Shown here: piece after piece, positions 1-10,052 of the stretch | How positions within the stretch are numbered: position 1 is the stretch's first letter | How the letters are laid out: each line of letters opens with the position of its first letter | NCBI GenBank assembly: GCA_025362315.1 | Contig: JANYGP010000024.1 | Location: forward strand, 1 to 64,000 | Direction: 5' to 3' | Length of the DNA: 64,000 bases | Source: Polaromonas sp. | GTDB taxonomy: Bacteria > Pseudomonadota > Gammaproteobacteria > Burkholderiales > Burkholderiaceae_C | Notes under the pieces: generated by a model | Seen by the model: only the letters and a program-made list of their open reading frames with translations | Databases searched by the model: none | What the model was told of the DNA's origin: nothing | Program-made: the position numbers and the translations under genes

Positions 1-61
1 CCGCATGCATGTCAGTCGGCTGAGTGGGGGTAGAGGTCATGGATGGGCCGTTCTGGGGTGC

Positions 62-67
62 TATAAT
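62..67 (+). promoter_or_regulatory. Candidate -10 box upstream of rpsB
   Basis: A perfect TATAAT lies about 130 bases before the rpsB start. No good -35 hexamer is visible at the usual distance, so this is a candidate only. The remaining leader of about 125 bases before rpsB contains no gene and could carry the autoregulatory S2 target known in other proteobacteria, but I could not recognise that structure here. Confidence 0.35.
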
Positions 68-196
68 CGATTGGCTTAGCAGATGATGAATGTGTCATTT
101 TGCAAGCTAATCGCAAATCAGCCATTCAAGGTGTTGCAGGGAAATAATTCCCGGCGATAAGCGCTGATTTTAGACACAACCTTTGGAGTATTTACT

Positions 197-943
197 ATGT
201 CAACTACCATGCGCGAAATGCTGGAAGCCGGTGTCCATTTCGGTCACCAAACCCGCTTCTGGGACCCCAAGATGGCGCCGTACATCTTTGGCCATCGCAA
301 CCGTATTCATATCATCAACCTCGAGAAATCGCTGCCGATGTACAACGAGGCGATGAAGTTCGCCAAGCAGTTGTCGGCTAACCGCGGCACCATCTTGATG
401 GTGGGTACCAAGCGCCAGGCGCGCGAAACCGTTGCCATGGAAGCCAAGCGTGCGGGTGTTCCTTTTGTCGACCAGCGCTGGCTGGGCGGCATGCTGACCA
501 ACTTCAAGACGGTCAAAACATCGATCAAGCGCCTGAAAGAGATGAAAGCCCAGCAAGAAGCTGGTCTGGACACCATCAGCAAAAAAGAACAGCTCACCTT
601 CAAGCGCGAAATCGAAAAGCTTGAAAAAGACATCGGCGGCATTCAGGACATGGCAGCTCTGCCGGATGCGATTTTCGTGATTGACGTGGGTTTCCACAAA
701 ATTGCGATTCTGGAAGCCAAAAAGCTCGGTATCCCATTGATTGGTGTGGTGGATTCCAACCATTCACCGATTGGTATCGATTACGTGATTCCGGGCAACG
801 ATGACTCGTCAAAAGCTGTTGCGCTGTACGCACGCGGCATTGCAGACGCCATCATTGAAGGCCGCGCCAACGCGACCAGTGAAGTGGTCAAAATGGTTCA
901 GCCTGAGAGCAAAGACGAATTTGTGGAAGTCGCTGCTGCCTAA
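197..943 (+). CDS. rpsB: 30S ribosomal protein S2
   Basis: The 248-residue product has the usual S2 length and conserved S2 stretches: an early [14 protein letters not shown] segment, then [14 protein letters not shown], and a C-terminal segment with [13 protein letters not shown]2 sits on the back of the small subunit and is needed for S1 binding. The start is the ATG at 197, eight bases after a GGAG. It is the first gene of the classic rpsB-tsf-pyrH-frr series. A terminator-like hairpin separates it from tsf, as expected if S2 is made in excess over EF-Ts. Confidence 0.98.
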   Translation: MSTTMREMLEAGVHFGHQTRFWDPKMAPYIFGHRNRIHIINLEKSLPMYNEAMKFAKQLSANRGTILMVGTKRQARETVAMEAKRAGVPFVDQRWLGGMLTNFKTVKTSIKRLKEMKAQQEAGLDTISKKEQLTFKREIEKLEKDIGGIQDMAALPDAIFVIDVGFHKIAILEAKKLGIPLIGVVDSNHSPIGIDYVIPGNDDSSKAVALYARGIADAIIEGRANATSEVVKMVQPESKDEFVEVAAA

Positions 944-993
944 ATAAGCCCGGCTGCGTGATACGCGCTGGACGTGCTTAACGTAAAACAAGG

Positions 994-1016
994 GGGGCTC
1001 GCGTAGCCCCTTTTTT
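994..1016 (+). terminator. Rho-independent terminator or attenuator between rpsB and tsf
   Basis: A six-base-pair GC-rich stem (GGGGCT / AGCCCC) with a five-base loop is followed directly by six T residues. It lies 50 bases after the rpsB stop and about 30 bases before tsf. Because tsf, pyrH and frr are normally co-transcribed with rpsB, it probably acts as a partial terminator that lowers downstream expression. Confidence 0.8.
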
Positions 1017-1047
1017 ACAAGTTAAAGATAAACCGAGAGATTTGAAA

Positions 1048-1962
1048 ATGGCAATTACTGCAAGCATGGTCGCCGAGTTGCGCGCCAAAACCGATGCTCC
1101 CATGATGGAGTGCAAAAAAGCCCTGACTGAGGCGGAAGGCAACTTCGAGAAAGCCGAAGAAATCCTGCGCGTCAAGTTGGGTAACAAGGCTGGCAAGGCT
1201 GCTTCCCGTATCACGGCCGAAGGCGTGATTGCGTATCACACCGAAGGTGGTGTCGGTGCGCTGGTTGAGATTAATTGCGAAACCGACTTTGTGACCAAGA
1301 ACGACAGCTTCTTGGCATTTACCGATGCCGTAGCCGTCGGCATTGTCAAACATAACCCGGCAGATGTCGCGGCCATTGGCACCATGCCATTGACGCTTGA
1401 CGGCTTTGGCCCAACAGTTGAAGACGTGCGCAAGGGCCTGATTGGCAAAATCGGCGAGAACATGTCGGTACGCCGCTTTCAACGCTTTGCAAGCGGTAAA
1501 TTGGCTTCTTACCTGCACGGCACCCGCATCGGTGTGGTGGTGGAGTTTGATGGCGACGAAGCCGCCGCCAAAGATGTTGCCATGCACGTCGCGGCGATGA
1601 AACCCGTGTCGCTGTCAAGTGACCAGGTGCCTGCCGAGCTGGTGGCGCGTGAGCGTTCCGTGGCTGCAGCCAAAGCCGCTGAAGATGCCAATGTGGCCAC
1701 CGCTGCGGGCAAGCCTGTGCAGTCTGCTGAAATTGTTGCCAAACGCATCGAAGGCGGCGTGCAAAAGTACCTGAAAGAAGTCAGCCTGCACAACCAGACG
1801 TTTGTTAAAAATGACAAGCAGACGGTTGAGCAAATGCTAAAAGAAAAAGCCACGGCCGTTAAATCCTTCACCCTGTATGTGGTGGGTGAGGGCATTGAGA
1901 AAAAAGTCGACGACTTTGCAGCTGAAGTTGCTGCGCAAATCGCAGCTGCAAAGTCTGCTTGA
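1048..1962 (+). CDS. tsf: Translation elongation factor Ts
   Basis: EF-Ts exchanges GDP for GTP on EF-Tu. The 304-residue product begins with the UBA-like N-terminal domain ([24 protein letters not shown]), the conserved contact to EF-Tu, followed by the two core subdomains and a coiled-coil-like segment. A TTG two codons earlier (1042) could also be read, but the ATG at 1048 is better placed, eight bases after GAGAG. It lies downstream of the rpsB terminator and 64 bases upstream of pyrH. Confidence 0.98.
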   Translation: MAITASMVAELRAKTDAPMMECKKALTEAEGNFEKAEEILRVKLGNKAGKAASRITAEGVIAYHTEGGVGALVEINCETDFVTKNDSFLAFTDAVAVGIVKHNPADVAAIGTMPLTLDGFGPTVEDVRKGLIGKIGENMSVRRFQRFASGKLASYLHGTRIGVVVEFDGDEAAAKDVAMHVAAMKPVSLSSDQVPAELVARERSVAAAKAAEDANVATAAGKPVQSAEIVAKRIEGGVQKYLKEVSLHNQTFVKNDKQTVEQMLKEKATAVKSFTLYVVGEGIEKKVDDFAAEVAAQIAAAKSA

Positions 1963-2026
1963 GCGTCTTCGTCTAGCCGGAAGGCCGCTAAACTTACCAC
2001 CAACCCAACTCCAGAAAGCGCCAAAG

Positions 2027-2749
2027 ATGCCAGAATACAAGCCAGCCTACAAGCGAATCTTGTTAAAACTGTCAGGTGAGGCGCTGATGGGTGACGATGC
2101 TTTTGGAATCAACCGCGCGACCATTGTGCGGATGGTTGAAGAAATTGCTGAAATTACCCGCATGGGTGTTGAGGTGGCAGTGGTCATTGGTGGTGGCAAT
2201 ATTTTCCGCGGCGTGGCGGGCGGCTCGGTTGGAATGGACCGCGCCACAGCCGACTACATGGGCATGCTCGCCACTGTCATGAATGCGCTGGCTCTGGGCG
2301 ACACCATGGACAAGGCAGGCTTGACGGCGCGTGTCATGTCAGCCATTGCAATAGAACGGGTCGTGGAGCCCTATGTGCGGCCAAAAGCATTGCAGTACCT
2401 GGAAGAGGGCAAAGTGGTGATTTTTGCCGCTGGTACAGGCAATCCATTTTTCACGACCGACACTGCTGCAGCATTGCGTGGTGCTGAAATTGGTGCCGAA
2501 ATAGTTTTGAAGGCCACCAAAGTTGACGGTGTGTATTCAGCTGACCCGAAAAAAGACCCGAACGCAACGCGGTATACCAGCATCACCTTTGACGAAGCCA
2601 TGGGCAAGAATCTGGAGGTGATGGACGCGACTGCCTTTGCGCTATGCCGTGACCAGAAGTTGCCGCTCAAGGTTTTCAGTATTTTCAAACATGGCGCGCT
2701 CAAGCGCGTTGTGATGGGCGAAGACGAAGGCACGCTGGTGCATGTCTGA
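2027..2749 (+). CDS. pyrH: Uridylate kinase (UMP kinase)
   Basis: PyrH converts UMP to UDP with ATP and belongs to the amino acid kinase fold family; the bacterial enzyme is a hexamer. The 240-residue protein shows the N-terminal [12 protein letters not shown] segment, the glycine-rich [10 protein letters not shown] loop, and the C-terminal [14 protein letters not shown] region. The reading frame extends upstream, but homology starts at the ATG at 2027 ([10 protein letters not shown]). Position after tsf and before frr is the standard order. Confidence 0.98.
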   Translation: MPEYKPAYKRILLKLSGEALMGDDAFGINRATIVRMVEEIAEITRMGVEVAVVIGGGNIFRGVAGGSVGMDRATADYMGMLATVMNALALGDTMDKAGLTARVMSAIAIERVVEPYVRPKALQYLEEGKVVIFAAGTGNPFFTTDTAAALRGAEIGAEIVLKATKVDGVYSADPKKDPNATRYTSITFDEAMGKNLEVMDATAFALCRDQKLPLKVFSIFKHGALKRVVMGEDEGTLVHV

Positions 2750-2812
2750 TCGGCTTTTTAGAGCTTTATTCCTGCCGCTGACGTGCAGAGAGATTAATGG
2801 AGAGTTTTAACC

Positions 2813-3373
2813 ATGAGCATCGCTGAGATCAAATCGACCGCTGAACAAAAAATGCAGCAGTCCATCGACTCGTTTAAAAACGGTTTGACCAAAATCCGCA
2901 CTGGCCGTGCCAACCCGGGTTTGCTAGACACTGTGCATGTTGACTATTACGGGTCCATGGTGCCCATCAGCCAGGTCGCCAATGTGTCCCTGCTCGATGC
3001 CCGCACCATCAGCGTCTCGCCATGGGAAAAAAGCATGGGCGCAAAAATTGAAAAAGCCATCCGTGATTCTGATTTGGGTTTGAATCCTGCGGCCCAAGGT
3101 GATCTGATTCGCGTGCCAATGCCTGCCATGACCGAAGAGCGCCGCAAGGAACTGACCAAGGTCGTGCGGGGTGAGGGTGAGCACGCCAAGGTAGCGATTC
3201 GCAATCTGCGCCGCGATGCCAACGACAGCGTCAAGAAACAAGTCAAAGACAAACTTGCGTCCGAAGACGATGAGCGCCGCTCGCAAGATGAGGTGCAAAA
3301 ATTTACCGATCGTTTCATTGCGGATGTCGATAAATTGGTGGCATCCAAAGAGCAGGACATCATGGCGGTTTAA
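2813..3373 (+). CDS. frr: Ribosome recycling factor
   Basis: RRF splits post-termination ribosomes together with EF-G. The 186-residue length is typical, and the family signature [13 protein letters not shown] is at the N-terminus, with the long helical bundle in the second half ([13 protein letters not shown]). A GGAGAG precedes the ATG at 2813. The gene follows pyrH after 63 bases and precedes uppS after 35 bases. Confidence 0.98.
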   Translation: MSIAEIKSTAEQKMQQSIDSFKNGLTKIRTGRANPGLLDTVHVDYYGSMVPISQVANVSLLDARTISVSPWEKSMGAKIEKAIRDSDLGLNPAAQGDLIRVPMPAMTEERRKELTKVVRGEGEHAKVAIRNLRRDANDSVKKQVKDKLASEDDERRSQDEVQKFTDRFIADVDKLVASKEQDIMAV

Positions 3374-3408
3374 AGTCGTACGACACTGAACTTACCCTCA
3401 AACTGCGC

Positions 3409-4158
3409 ATGTCAGACCCCTCAGTTCCACACCACGTTGCCATTGTCATGGACGGCAATGGTCGCTGGGCAACAGGGCGTTATCTGCCGCGTATTGCAGG
3501 TCACAAGCAGGGTGTGGAAGCGCTGCGTACCTGTGTTCAGTCTTGCATTGACCGGGGCGTTGCCGTCCTGACAGTGTTTGCGTTTTCATCCGAAAACTGG
3601 AATCGCCCAACCGAAGAGGTGTCAGGGTTGATGGAGTTGCTGGGTATGGCACTGACAAGGGAAGTCCCCAGGCTGCTGGCCAATGGCGTGCGCATGCATT
3701 TTGTCGGCAACCGGCTGCAACTTTCAGCCAAAGTACAGGCCGGTTTGTCAAAAGCAGAGCTGGACACAGCGCAAAACCAGCGATTGATATTCAACATTTG
3801 CTTTAATTACGGCGGGCGCTGGGACATTGCCCAGGCTGCACAAAAGCTGATGGCCAGGGGCCATGCCATCACGGAAATGGCTTTGGATCGTGCCATGGCA
3901 CTTGCCCATGTCCCGGATCCGGATTTGTTGATACGCACCGGCGGCGAACTGCGAATCAGCAATTTCCTGCTGTGGCAGTCTGCTTATTCCGAGTTTTATT
4001 TCACCACTAAACTTTGGCCTGACTTCGATGCCGCGGCGCTGGACGAGGCCATCGTGTTTTTTAAAACACGGGAACGGCGGTTTGGGCAAACTTCTGCACA
4101 GGTGAAAACACAAGTGAAATTGCACATGGCCAAGGTCCATGTTGTGAAAGCCGCCTGA
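3409..4158 (+). CDS. uppS: Undecaprenyl diphosphate synthase (cis-prenyltransferase)
   Basis: UppS condenses isopentenyl diphosphate units onto farnesyl diphosphate to make the C55 carrier lipid for peptidoglycan and O-antigen. The 249-residue protein has the signature VMDGNGRWA with the catalytic Asp15, the FAFSSENW loop, and the C-terminal DLLIRTGGELRISNFLLWQ substrate-binding region. Its stop overlaps the cdsA start by one base, so translational coupling is likely. Confidence 0.97.
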   Translation: MSDPSVPHHVAIVMDGNGRWATGRYLPRIAGHKQGVEALRTCVQSCIDRGVAVLTVFAFSSENWNRPTEEVSGLMELLGMALTREVPRLLANGVRMHFVGNRLQLSAKVQAGLSKAELDTAQNQRLIFNICFNYGGRWDIAQAAQKLMARGHAITEMALDRAMALAHVPDPDLLIRTGGELRISNFLLWQSAYSEFYFTTKLWPDFDAAALDEAIVFFKTRERRFGQTSAQVKTQVKLHMAKVHVVKAA

Positions 4159-5009
4159 TGCTCAGGCAACGCGTGATAACCGCCGTTGTTTTGTTGTGTG
4201 TGTTGCTGCCCGCCATGTTTTACAAATCACCCAACCCGTTTTGTGCAGCAGCACTCGTGTTGATTGCTGCGGGCGGGTGGGAGTGGGGCCGGTTAAACGT
4301 TTGCAGTCCGCCCACCAATATTTTTCTTGGCCTAACGACGGCCTTGCTTTGCGGACTGGTCTGGTATGCAGGCCTGCTGGACAGCTCTCTGGGGCAAGTG
4401 TGGCTGTTGATTGGCGGCGCCTGGGTATTGTTGGGTGCTGCGCTGCTGCGAGGAGGGGTGTCAAGGTGGCCCAAGATTCCAAAATGGGTCCGTTTGCCGG
4501 GAGGTCTTGCTGCATTGTGCTTTGCCTGGGTGGCCGTTGCACAGGCCCGAATCATGGGCATTTCTTTTTTGCTTTCGGTCCTGCTGCTGGTTTGGGTGGC
4601 CGACATCGCCGCTTATGCAGCAGGGCGTGCATTCGGAGGCAAGTTCACGCAGCAAAAATTGGCACCGGCCATCAGTCCTGGCAAAAGCTGGGAAGGTGTA
4701 TGGGGTGGTATGGCTGGTGTGGTACTTTTAGCACTGTTTTGGGGGTTTGCAGAACGTTCGGGCATTTCCTTGTTTTCTGGCAGTCTGTATGCCCAGCTTT
4801 GGAGCCGGCATGGCGTGTGGGTCATGCTGCTGTCTGTGTTGTTCCTGGCGGCTATGAGCGTGGTGGGCGACCTCGTGGAGTCGCTGGTCAAACGCAGCGC
4901 AGGCGTGAAAGACTCGAGCGGATTGCTGCCGGGCCACGGGGGTGTGCTGGACAGGGTCGACGCACTGCTGCCCGCTGTCCCGCTGGCCATGATGCTGGTC
5001 AATTTATAG
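4158..5009 (+). CDS. cdsA: Phosphatidate cytidylyltransferase (CDP-diglyceride synthase)
   Basis: CdsA makes CDP-diacylglycerol from phosphatidic acid and CTP in the inner membrane, the entry point for phospholipid synthesis. The 283-residue protein is mostly hydrophobic with about seven to eight membrane segments and ends with the family signature KRSAGVKDSSGLLPGHGG...DRVD. The ATG at 4158 overlaps the uppS TGA. The next gene, dxr, starts five bases after its stop. Confidence 0.96.
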   Translation: MLRQRVITAVVLLCVLLPAMFYKSPNPFCAAALVLIAAGGWEWGRLNVCSPPTNIFLGLTTALLCGLVWYAGLLDSSLGQVWLLIGGAWVLLGAALLRGGVSRWPKIPKWVRLPGGLAALCFAWVAVAQARIMGISFLLSVLLLVWVADIAAYAAGRAFGGKFTQQKLAPAISPGKSWEGVWGGMAGVVLLALFWGFAERSGISLFSGSLYAQLWSRHGVWVMLLSVLFLAAMSVVGDLVESLVKRSAGVKDSSGLLPGHGGVLDRVDALLPAVPLAMMLVNL

Positions 5010-5014
5010 CCTTT

Positions 5015-6202
5015 ATGAACCTAAAAAAACACAGTGTCACTGTTTTGGGCTCGACGGGATCGGTTGGAGTCAACACGCTGGATGTGATTGCTGCGCATCC
5101 TGACAAGTTTGAGGTTTTTGCACTGAGCGCTGCCACCCGCGTCGACGCGCTGTTGGCCCAATGTGTGCAGTTCAAACCGCGATACGCAGTCATGGCCAGC
5201 GCACCGCATGCGCATGACCTGGCTGAAAAATTAAAGGCAAATAGCCTTAAAACCGTTGTTTTACATGCGCTAGACGCTCTTGAAATAATAGCATCACACG
5301 AAGATGTTGATACTGTGATGGCTGCTATTGTTGGGGCTGCCGGGCTGGCATCCTGCATGGCTGCTGCCCGGACAGGCAAACGCCTGCTTTTGGCCAACAA
5401 AGAGGCGCTGGTGGTTGGCGCAGAGATCTTCATGGAGGCTGTACAGTCTGGTGGCGCCCAACTGTTGCCCATTGACAGCGAGCATTCTGCTATTTTTCAG
5501 TCACTGCCTGATGACCCCTCAACATGGTCTGCGCGGATTGAAAAAATCATTTTGACGGCTTCAGGTGGGCCATTTCTCAGGCGTGATCTGTTGACTCTCA
5601 GGCACGCAACACCGCAAGAAGCGTGTGCGCACCCGAACTGGACCATGGGGCAAAAAATCTCGGTTGATTCTGCAACCATGATGAACAAGGCGCTGGAAGT
5701 CATTGAGGCAAAGTTCCTGTTTGGTTTGCACCCATCACAGATAGAAGTTGTTATACATCCACAAAGCATTGTTCATTCAATGGTGCAATATCTGGACACC
5801 TCCGTGGTGGCCCAGTTGGGCACACCTGACATGCGTGTGCCGATTGCTTATGGCCTTGCCTGGCCAGGCAGGATTGCCTCGGGAGCAAAAGCGCTGGATT
5901 TCACGGCTTTTGCCAACATGAGTTTTGAAAAGATGGACCTGATGCGCTTCCCCGGTTTACAACTTGCCTGGGATGTTCTGGCAGCGCCCCGCGGCACGCC
6001 AGCCATTTTGAATGCAGCCAACGAGGTTGGTGTGGCAGCATTTCTTGACAAAAAAATACGCTTTGACCAGATTCATGCAGTGAATCTTGCAACACTGGCA
6101 GCTGTCGCTGCACCTGCTGTTCACGACGTGTCGGACCTGCTTGAGTTAAATTTAAGAGCCCGGGCTTTCGCACAGAATTTTGTCTGCTCCATGGAGTTGT
6201 GA
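5015..6202 (+). CDS. dxr: 1-deoxy-D-xylulose 5-phosphate reductoisomerase
   Basis: Dxr catalyses the committed NADPH-dependent step of the MEP isoprenoid pathway, giving 2-C-methylerythritol 4-phosphate. The 395-residue protein has the N-terminal GSTGSVGVNTLDV nucleotide-binding loop, LLANKEALVV, the metal and substrate segment LPIDSEHSAIFQ, and TASGGPF. The open frame extends 800 bases upstream through cdsA in another frame, but homology begins at the ATG at 5015. Residues 85-93 (ALDALEIIA) are encoded by a short form of the dispersed repeat. Confidence 0.97.
   Translation: MNLKKHSVTVLGSTGSVGVNTLDVIAAHPDKFEVFALSAATRVDALLAQCVQFKPRYAVMASAPHAHDLAEKLKANSLKTVVLHALDALEIIASHEDVDTVMAAIVGAAGLASCMAAARTGKRLLLANKEALVVGAEIFMEAVQSGGAQLLPIDSEHSAIFQSLPDDPSTWSARIEKIILTASGGPFLRRDLLTLRHATPQEACAHPNWTMGQKISVDSATMMNKALEVIEAKFLFGLHPSQIEVVIHPQSIVHSMVQYLDTSVVAQLGTPDMRVPIAYGLAWPGRIASGAKALDFTAFANMSFEKMDLMRFPGLQLAWDVLAAPRGTPAILNAANEVGVAAFLDKKIRFDQIHAVNLATLAAVAAPAVHDVSDLLELNLRARAFAQNFVCSMEL
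5267..5292 (-). repeat. Short form of the dispersed repeat, inside dxr
   Basis: This 26-base segment (GCGCTAG..GCTC.TGAAAT.ATAGC) matches a segment in gpsA (62656-62681) at 22 of 26 positions by eye. Both are read in the same frame (A-L-x-A-x-E-I-I-A). It shares the terminal ATAGC and the overall layout of the longer dispersed repeat. Membership of that family is an inference. Confidence 0.5.
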
Positions 6203-6203
6203 A

Positions 6204-7667
6204 ATGTTGACTTTATTGGCCTTTGTCCTTGCACTTGCCGTGTTGATTGCCATCCATGAATATGGTCATTACAAGGTGGCAGTGCTGTGCGGTATCAAGG
6301 TACTGAAATTTTCCATCGGTTTTGGCAAACCCATTTACACCTGGCGCCTGAAAGGCAAACCGACTGAATTTTGCATTGGCATGCTGCCCCTGGGTGGTTT
6401 TGTCAAAATGCTGGATGAACGCGAAGCGCCAGTCGACGCAGCCGAGCGGCACCTGGCCTTCAATACCCAGCCACTTAAATCGCGCGCTGCAGTGGTGGCC
6501 GCCGGCCCTGCTGCCAATTTGTTGCTGGCAATCTGTCTTTACAGTGCATTGAACTGGATTGGTTTGCAAGAACCCAAAGCGGTTCTGGCCAGTCCTGTGG
6601 CAGGCTCTGTTGCTGAAAAAGCAGGCTTGCGTGGCCATGAACTGGTACAGGGATTTGGATTTGACGATGAAGAAATTCAAAACATCCGGTCATTTGAAGA
6701 CCTGCGCTGGCAGTTGATGCAAGCTGCACTGAATGGCCGCAATTTACGTCTGGCAGTCAGCAAAAATGACAGCAGCGCCCCAAGTGATGCCAAAGATGCG
6801 TCAACGCGGGAGGTCAATTTGAAATTTCAGAACTTTGAAGCAGCTGAAGTGGACAGCCAGTTTTTCCGGCGGATTGGCATCGTAGGTCCCTGGACACCGC
6901 CAGTCATTGGCATGGTCGTACCCGATGGACCTGCATTTAAGGCGGGTTTACTGGCGGGAGACATTGTTCAACGTGTTGACAACACTGACATTGTTGATGG
7001 TCAGCAACTCAGGCAACTTATCAGGTCCGCTGGAAGCGTCGGTTTGGGCAATGCCAATGGCACTGGTGCTGGCAACAGCGCAGGCAATCGGGCTTCGGGC
7101 AATGTTGCTCTACTCACTGGTGTCGTTCTGACTCAAACCTGGGTCGTGAGCAGAAATTCAAAAACACTTTATTTGCCTCTCATGCCAAAGCTGGCGGCGG
7201 ATGGCAAGCTCACGGTTGCCAAAATTGAAGCATCTATTGGCGCAGCGCCTGAATTTGTCACTGTACGTTATGGCTTGTTCGATGGGCTTTGGCGCGGCAT
7301 GGCGCGCACCTACGACTCGTCAGTTCTCACATTAAAAATGATGGGGAAAATGCTGCTTGGCGAAGCCTCTTTGAAAAACCTGAGCGGGCCCCTCACCATT
7401 GCCGACTACGCTGGTAAATCTGCCAGCATGGGCGTGACTGCGTATCTGCTTTTTTTGGCAGCCATCAGTGTCAGCCTGGGCGTTCTTAACCTCCTGCCTT
7501 TGCCTGTCCTGGACGGGGGGCACCTGATGTATTATCTTTGGGAGGGTGCGACTGGGAAAACAGTCTCTGATGCATGGATGCAGGGTTTGCAGCGCGGCGG
7601 TGTCGCTGCATTGCTTGGCATGATGTCAATCGCCATGTTTAACGACCTTACCCGGCTTTTCGGCTGA
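6204..7667 (+). CDS. rseP: RIP zinc metalloprotease RseP (site-2 protease)
   Basis: RseP is an intramembrane protease that cuts the anti-sigma factor RseA and signal-peptide remnants. The zinc site HEYGH (His18, Glu19, His22) lies in the first membrane helix and the third ligand region NLLPLPVLDGGH (Asp437) in a C-terminal helix. Two PDZ domains lie between. At 487 residues it is longer than the roughly 450 of the E. coli protein. The surplus includes a Gly/Asn/Ala-rich stretch near residues 280-305 and a Ser/Asp-rich one near 190-205. It starts one base after the dxr stop. Confidence 0.95.
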   Translation: MLTLLAFVLALAVLIAIHEYGHYKVAVLCGIKVLKFSIGFGKPIYTWRLKGKPTEFCIGMLPLGGFVKMLDEREAPVDAAERHLAFNTQPLKSRAAVVAAGPAANLLLAICLYSALNWIGLQEPKAVLASPVAGSVAEKAGLRGHELVQGFGFDDEEIQNIRSFEDLRWQLMQAALNGRNLRLAVSKNDSSAPSDAKDASTREVNLKFQNFEAAEVDSQFFRRIGIVGPWTPPVIGMVVPDGPAFKAGLLAGDIVQRVDNTDIVDGQQLRQLIRSAGSVGLGNANGTGAGNSAGNRASGNVALLTGVVLTQTWVVSRNSKTLYLPLMPKLAADGKLTVAKIEASIGAAPEFVTVRYGLFDGLWRGMARTYDSSVLTLKMMGKMLLGEASLKNLSGPLTIADYAGKSASMGVTAYLLFLAAISVSLGVLNLLPLPVLDGGHLMYYLWEGATGKTVSDAWMQGLQRGGVAALLGMMSIAMFNDLTRLFG

Positions 7668-7751
7668 TTCCAGATGTTGTGTGCATCTGGGCATCAACCC
7701 GGGTCATTTCTGATCTTCCCAGGTCCATTCACCGTTTATTCCTTGAAGTTC

Positions 7752-10052
7752 ATGCAAATAAAACTCAACCGATTCAAAACCCGAACAGTTTGTGCCATAG
7801 CGGCGGGCATCCTGGCGTCCCAAATGGCATGGGCTGTTGACCCCTTCACTGTCCGTGACATCCGGGTTGAGGGTCTTCAGCGCGTCGAGCCGGGAACCAT
7901 ATTTGCTTCCCTGCCCGTCAGGGTTGGTGAGACATACAACGACGACAAGGGTGCGGCTGCCATTCGTGCGCTTTTTGCTCTCGGCCTTTTCAAGGATGTG
8001 AGGCTTGAAGTCAGCGGTGACGTGCTGGTGGTGATCATTGAAGAGCGGCCAACAGTTGCTGACGTGAACTTTATTGGCACGAAAGAGTTTGACAAGGATG
8101 TGCTGAAAAAAGCGTTGCGTGACGTTGGACTGTCAGAAGGTCAGGCTTTTGACAAATCACTGGCAGACAAGGCTGAGCAGGAAATCAAACGCCAGTACAT
8201 CAACCGCAGCATGTACAGCGCAGAAATCGTCCTGACAGTCACGCCCATTGAACGCAATCGCGTGAATCTTTCCTTCAATGTCACCGAAGGGGACTCCGCC
8301 AAAATCAAGGAAATCCGCATTGTCGGGAACAAGGTTTTCAGCGAATCGACCTTGCGCGGCCTGTTTGACCTGGATACCGGTGGCTGGATGAGCTGGTACA
8401 CCAAAGCCAACCGTTATTCCCGTGCCAAGCTCAGTGCAGACACTGAAACCATGCGGTCCTATTACCTCTCAAGAGGTTATCTGGAGTTCAAGGTTGACTC
8501 TACCCAGGTTGCCATATCGCCCGACAAGCAGGACATTGCCATCACGATCAACATCACTGAAGGTGAGCGGTTTTTGGTATCAGGCGTCAAGCTTGAAGGC
8601 AACTTCCTGAACAAGGAAGAGGAATTCAAATCCCTGGTCAGCATCAAGCCCGGCGATGCCTACAACGCCGATACAGTTGCCGCGACCACCAAGGCATTCA
8701 CTGATTATTTTGGCACTTTTGGTTTTGCATTTGCAAAAGTCGACGCCGTTGCCCAGATTGACCGCATCAACAATCGCGTGGCATTTGTGCTCCAGGGTGA
8801 GCCGTCCCGCCGGGCGTATGTTCGCCGCATCAATGTGTCGGGCAACTCCCGCACGCGCGATGAAGTGGTTCGCCGTGAGTTCAGGCAGTTTGAGTCGTCG
8901 TGGTATGACGGCGACAAAATCAAACTGTCCCGCTCACGCGTGGACCGTCTCGGGTTTTTTACCGAAGTCAACATAGACACGCAGGAAGTTCCAGGCACCA
9001 CGGACCAGGTTGACCTGTCCATCGGTGTGGTGGAAAAACCAACGGGCAATTTGCAAATCGGTGCTGGATTTTCCAGCAGTGACAAGCTTGCGCTCAACCT
9101 GGGCATCAAGCAGGAAAATGTATTTGGTTCGGGCAATTACCTGGGCATCGATGTCAACACCAGCAAAATCAACCGCCAGGTTGTATTGACCACTGTCAAC
9201 CCGTATTTCACGCCGGATGGCATTTCCAGATCCTTTGATCTTTACCACCGGTCCAGCCGACCCCTGGATGGCCAGGGTGGTGACTACGGGCTGAAAACGA
9301 CTGGCAGCACTATTCGTTTTGGCGTTCCGTTCACAGAGCTCGATACCGTCTTTTTTGGTGCAGGCTACGAACGCCTCACCATTCGACCCGGCTTCAATCC
9401 TTTGCCGCTGACCTATCAGAACTATGCCAATTTGTTTGGCTACACCAGCAGCTCCATACCGTTGACAGTTGGCTGGACACGGGACAACCGCGACAGTGCA
9501 CTGGTGCCGACCCAAGGTCGCTACCAGCGTGTTTTTGGCGAGTGGGGGGTTGCCGGAGACGCCCGGTTTATTCGCGGTAGTTATCAAATACAGCAGTACA
9601 CGCCATTGAACAAGCAATTCACGGTAGCCTTGAATGCAGAATTTGGATGGGGCCGGGGGCTGAGCAACAGGCCGTTTCCGGTGTTCAAGAATTCAGCGTC
9701 TGGCGGTTTGGGTTCAGTGCGTGGTTTCCAGCAAGGATCCCTGGGTCCGCGAGATGCAGCCAATCTTGCGCTTGGCGGCCCCAAAAAGATTACTTTGAAC
9801 GGTGAGCTGGTTGCCCCCTTCCCGGGCACTGGCAATGACCGGACTTTGCGTGTGTTCGGGTTTGTGGATGCCGGAAATGTTTTTGGCGAAAACGACGCTT
9901 ACAGATTAAACGAGTTGCGCTCGTCTTTTGGTGTTGGTCTCAGCTGGATATCGCCGATTGGGCCATTGCGTTTTGCATTTGCCAACCCAATTCGCAAAAA
10001 AGTAGGCGATAGAATAGAACGCTTCCAGTTTCAAATCGGAACCTCTTTTTAA
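7752..10052 (+). CDS. bamA: Outer membrane protein assembly factor BamA
   Basis: BamA is the central barrel of the BAM complex, which inserts beta-barrel proteins into the outer membrane. The 766-residue precursor has a signal peptide ending near MAWA, five POTRA repeats over roughly residues 25-345, and a C-terminal 16-strand barrel. The conserved VRGF motif of the barrel lid loop is present near residue 656, and the last residue is Phe as expected for barrel proteins. I chose the ATG at 7752 because the signal peptide begins there. It overlaps the next gene by one base. Confidence 0.96.
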   Translation: MQIKLNRFKTRTVCAIAAGILASQMAWAVDPFTVRDIRVEGLQRVEPGTIFASLPVRVGETYNDDKGAAAIRALFALGLFKDVRLEVSGDVLVVIIEERPTVADVNFIGTKEFDKDVLKKALRDVGLSEGQAFDKSLADKAEQEIKRQYINRSMYSAEIVLTVTPIERNRVNLSFNVTEGDSAKIKEIRIVGNKVFSESTLRGLFDLDTGGWMSWYTKANRYSRAKLSADTETMRSYYLSRGYLEFKVDSTQVAISPDKQDIAITINITEGERFLVSGVKLEGNFLNKEEEFKSLVSIKPGDAYNADTVAATTKAFTDYFGTFGFAFAKVDAVAQIDRINNRVAFVLQGEPSRRAYVRRINVSGNSRTRDEVVRREFRQFESSWYDGDKIKLSRSRVDRLGFFTEVNIDTQEVPGTTDQVDLSIGVVEKPTGNLQIGAGFSSSDKLALNLGIKQENVFGSGNYLGIDVNTSKINRQVVLTTVNPYFTPDGISRSFDLYHRSSRPLDGQGGDYGLKTTGSTIRFGVPFTELDTVFFGAGYERLTIRPGFNPLPLTYQNYANLFGYTSSSIPLTVGWTRDNRDSALVPTQGRYQRVFGEWGVAGDARFIRGSYQIQQYTPLNKQFTVALNAEFGWGRGLSNRPFPVFKNSASGGLGSVRGFQQGSLGPRDAANLALGGPKKITLNGELVAPFPGTGNDRTLRVFGFVDAGNVFGENDAYRLNELRSSFGVGLSWISPIGPLRFAFANPIRKKVGDRIERFQFQIGTSF

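Noticed and set aside
4196-5014. Upstream extension of the dxr frame by 273 codons
   Set aside because: It overlaps cdsA in another frame and lacks homology; dxr starts at 5015 with the conserved nucleotide loop.
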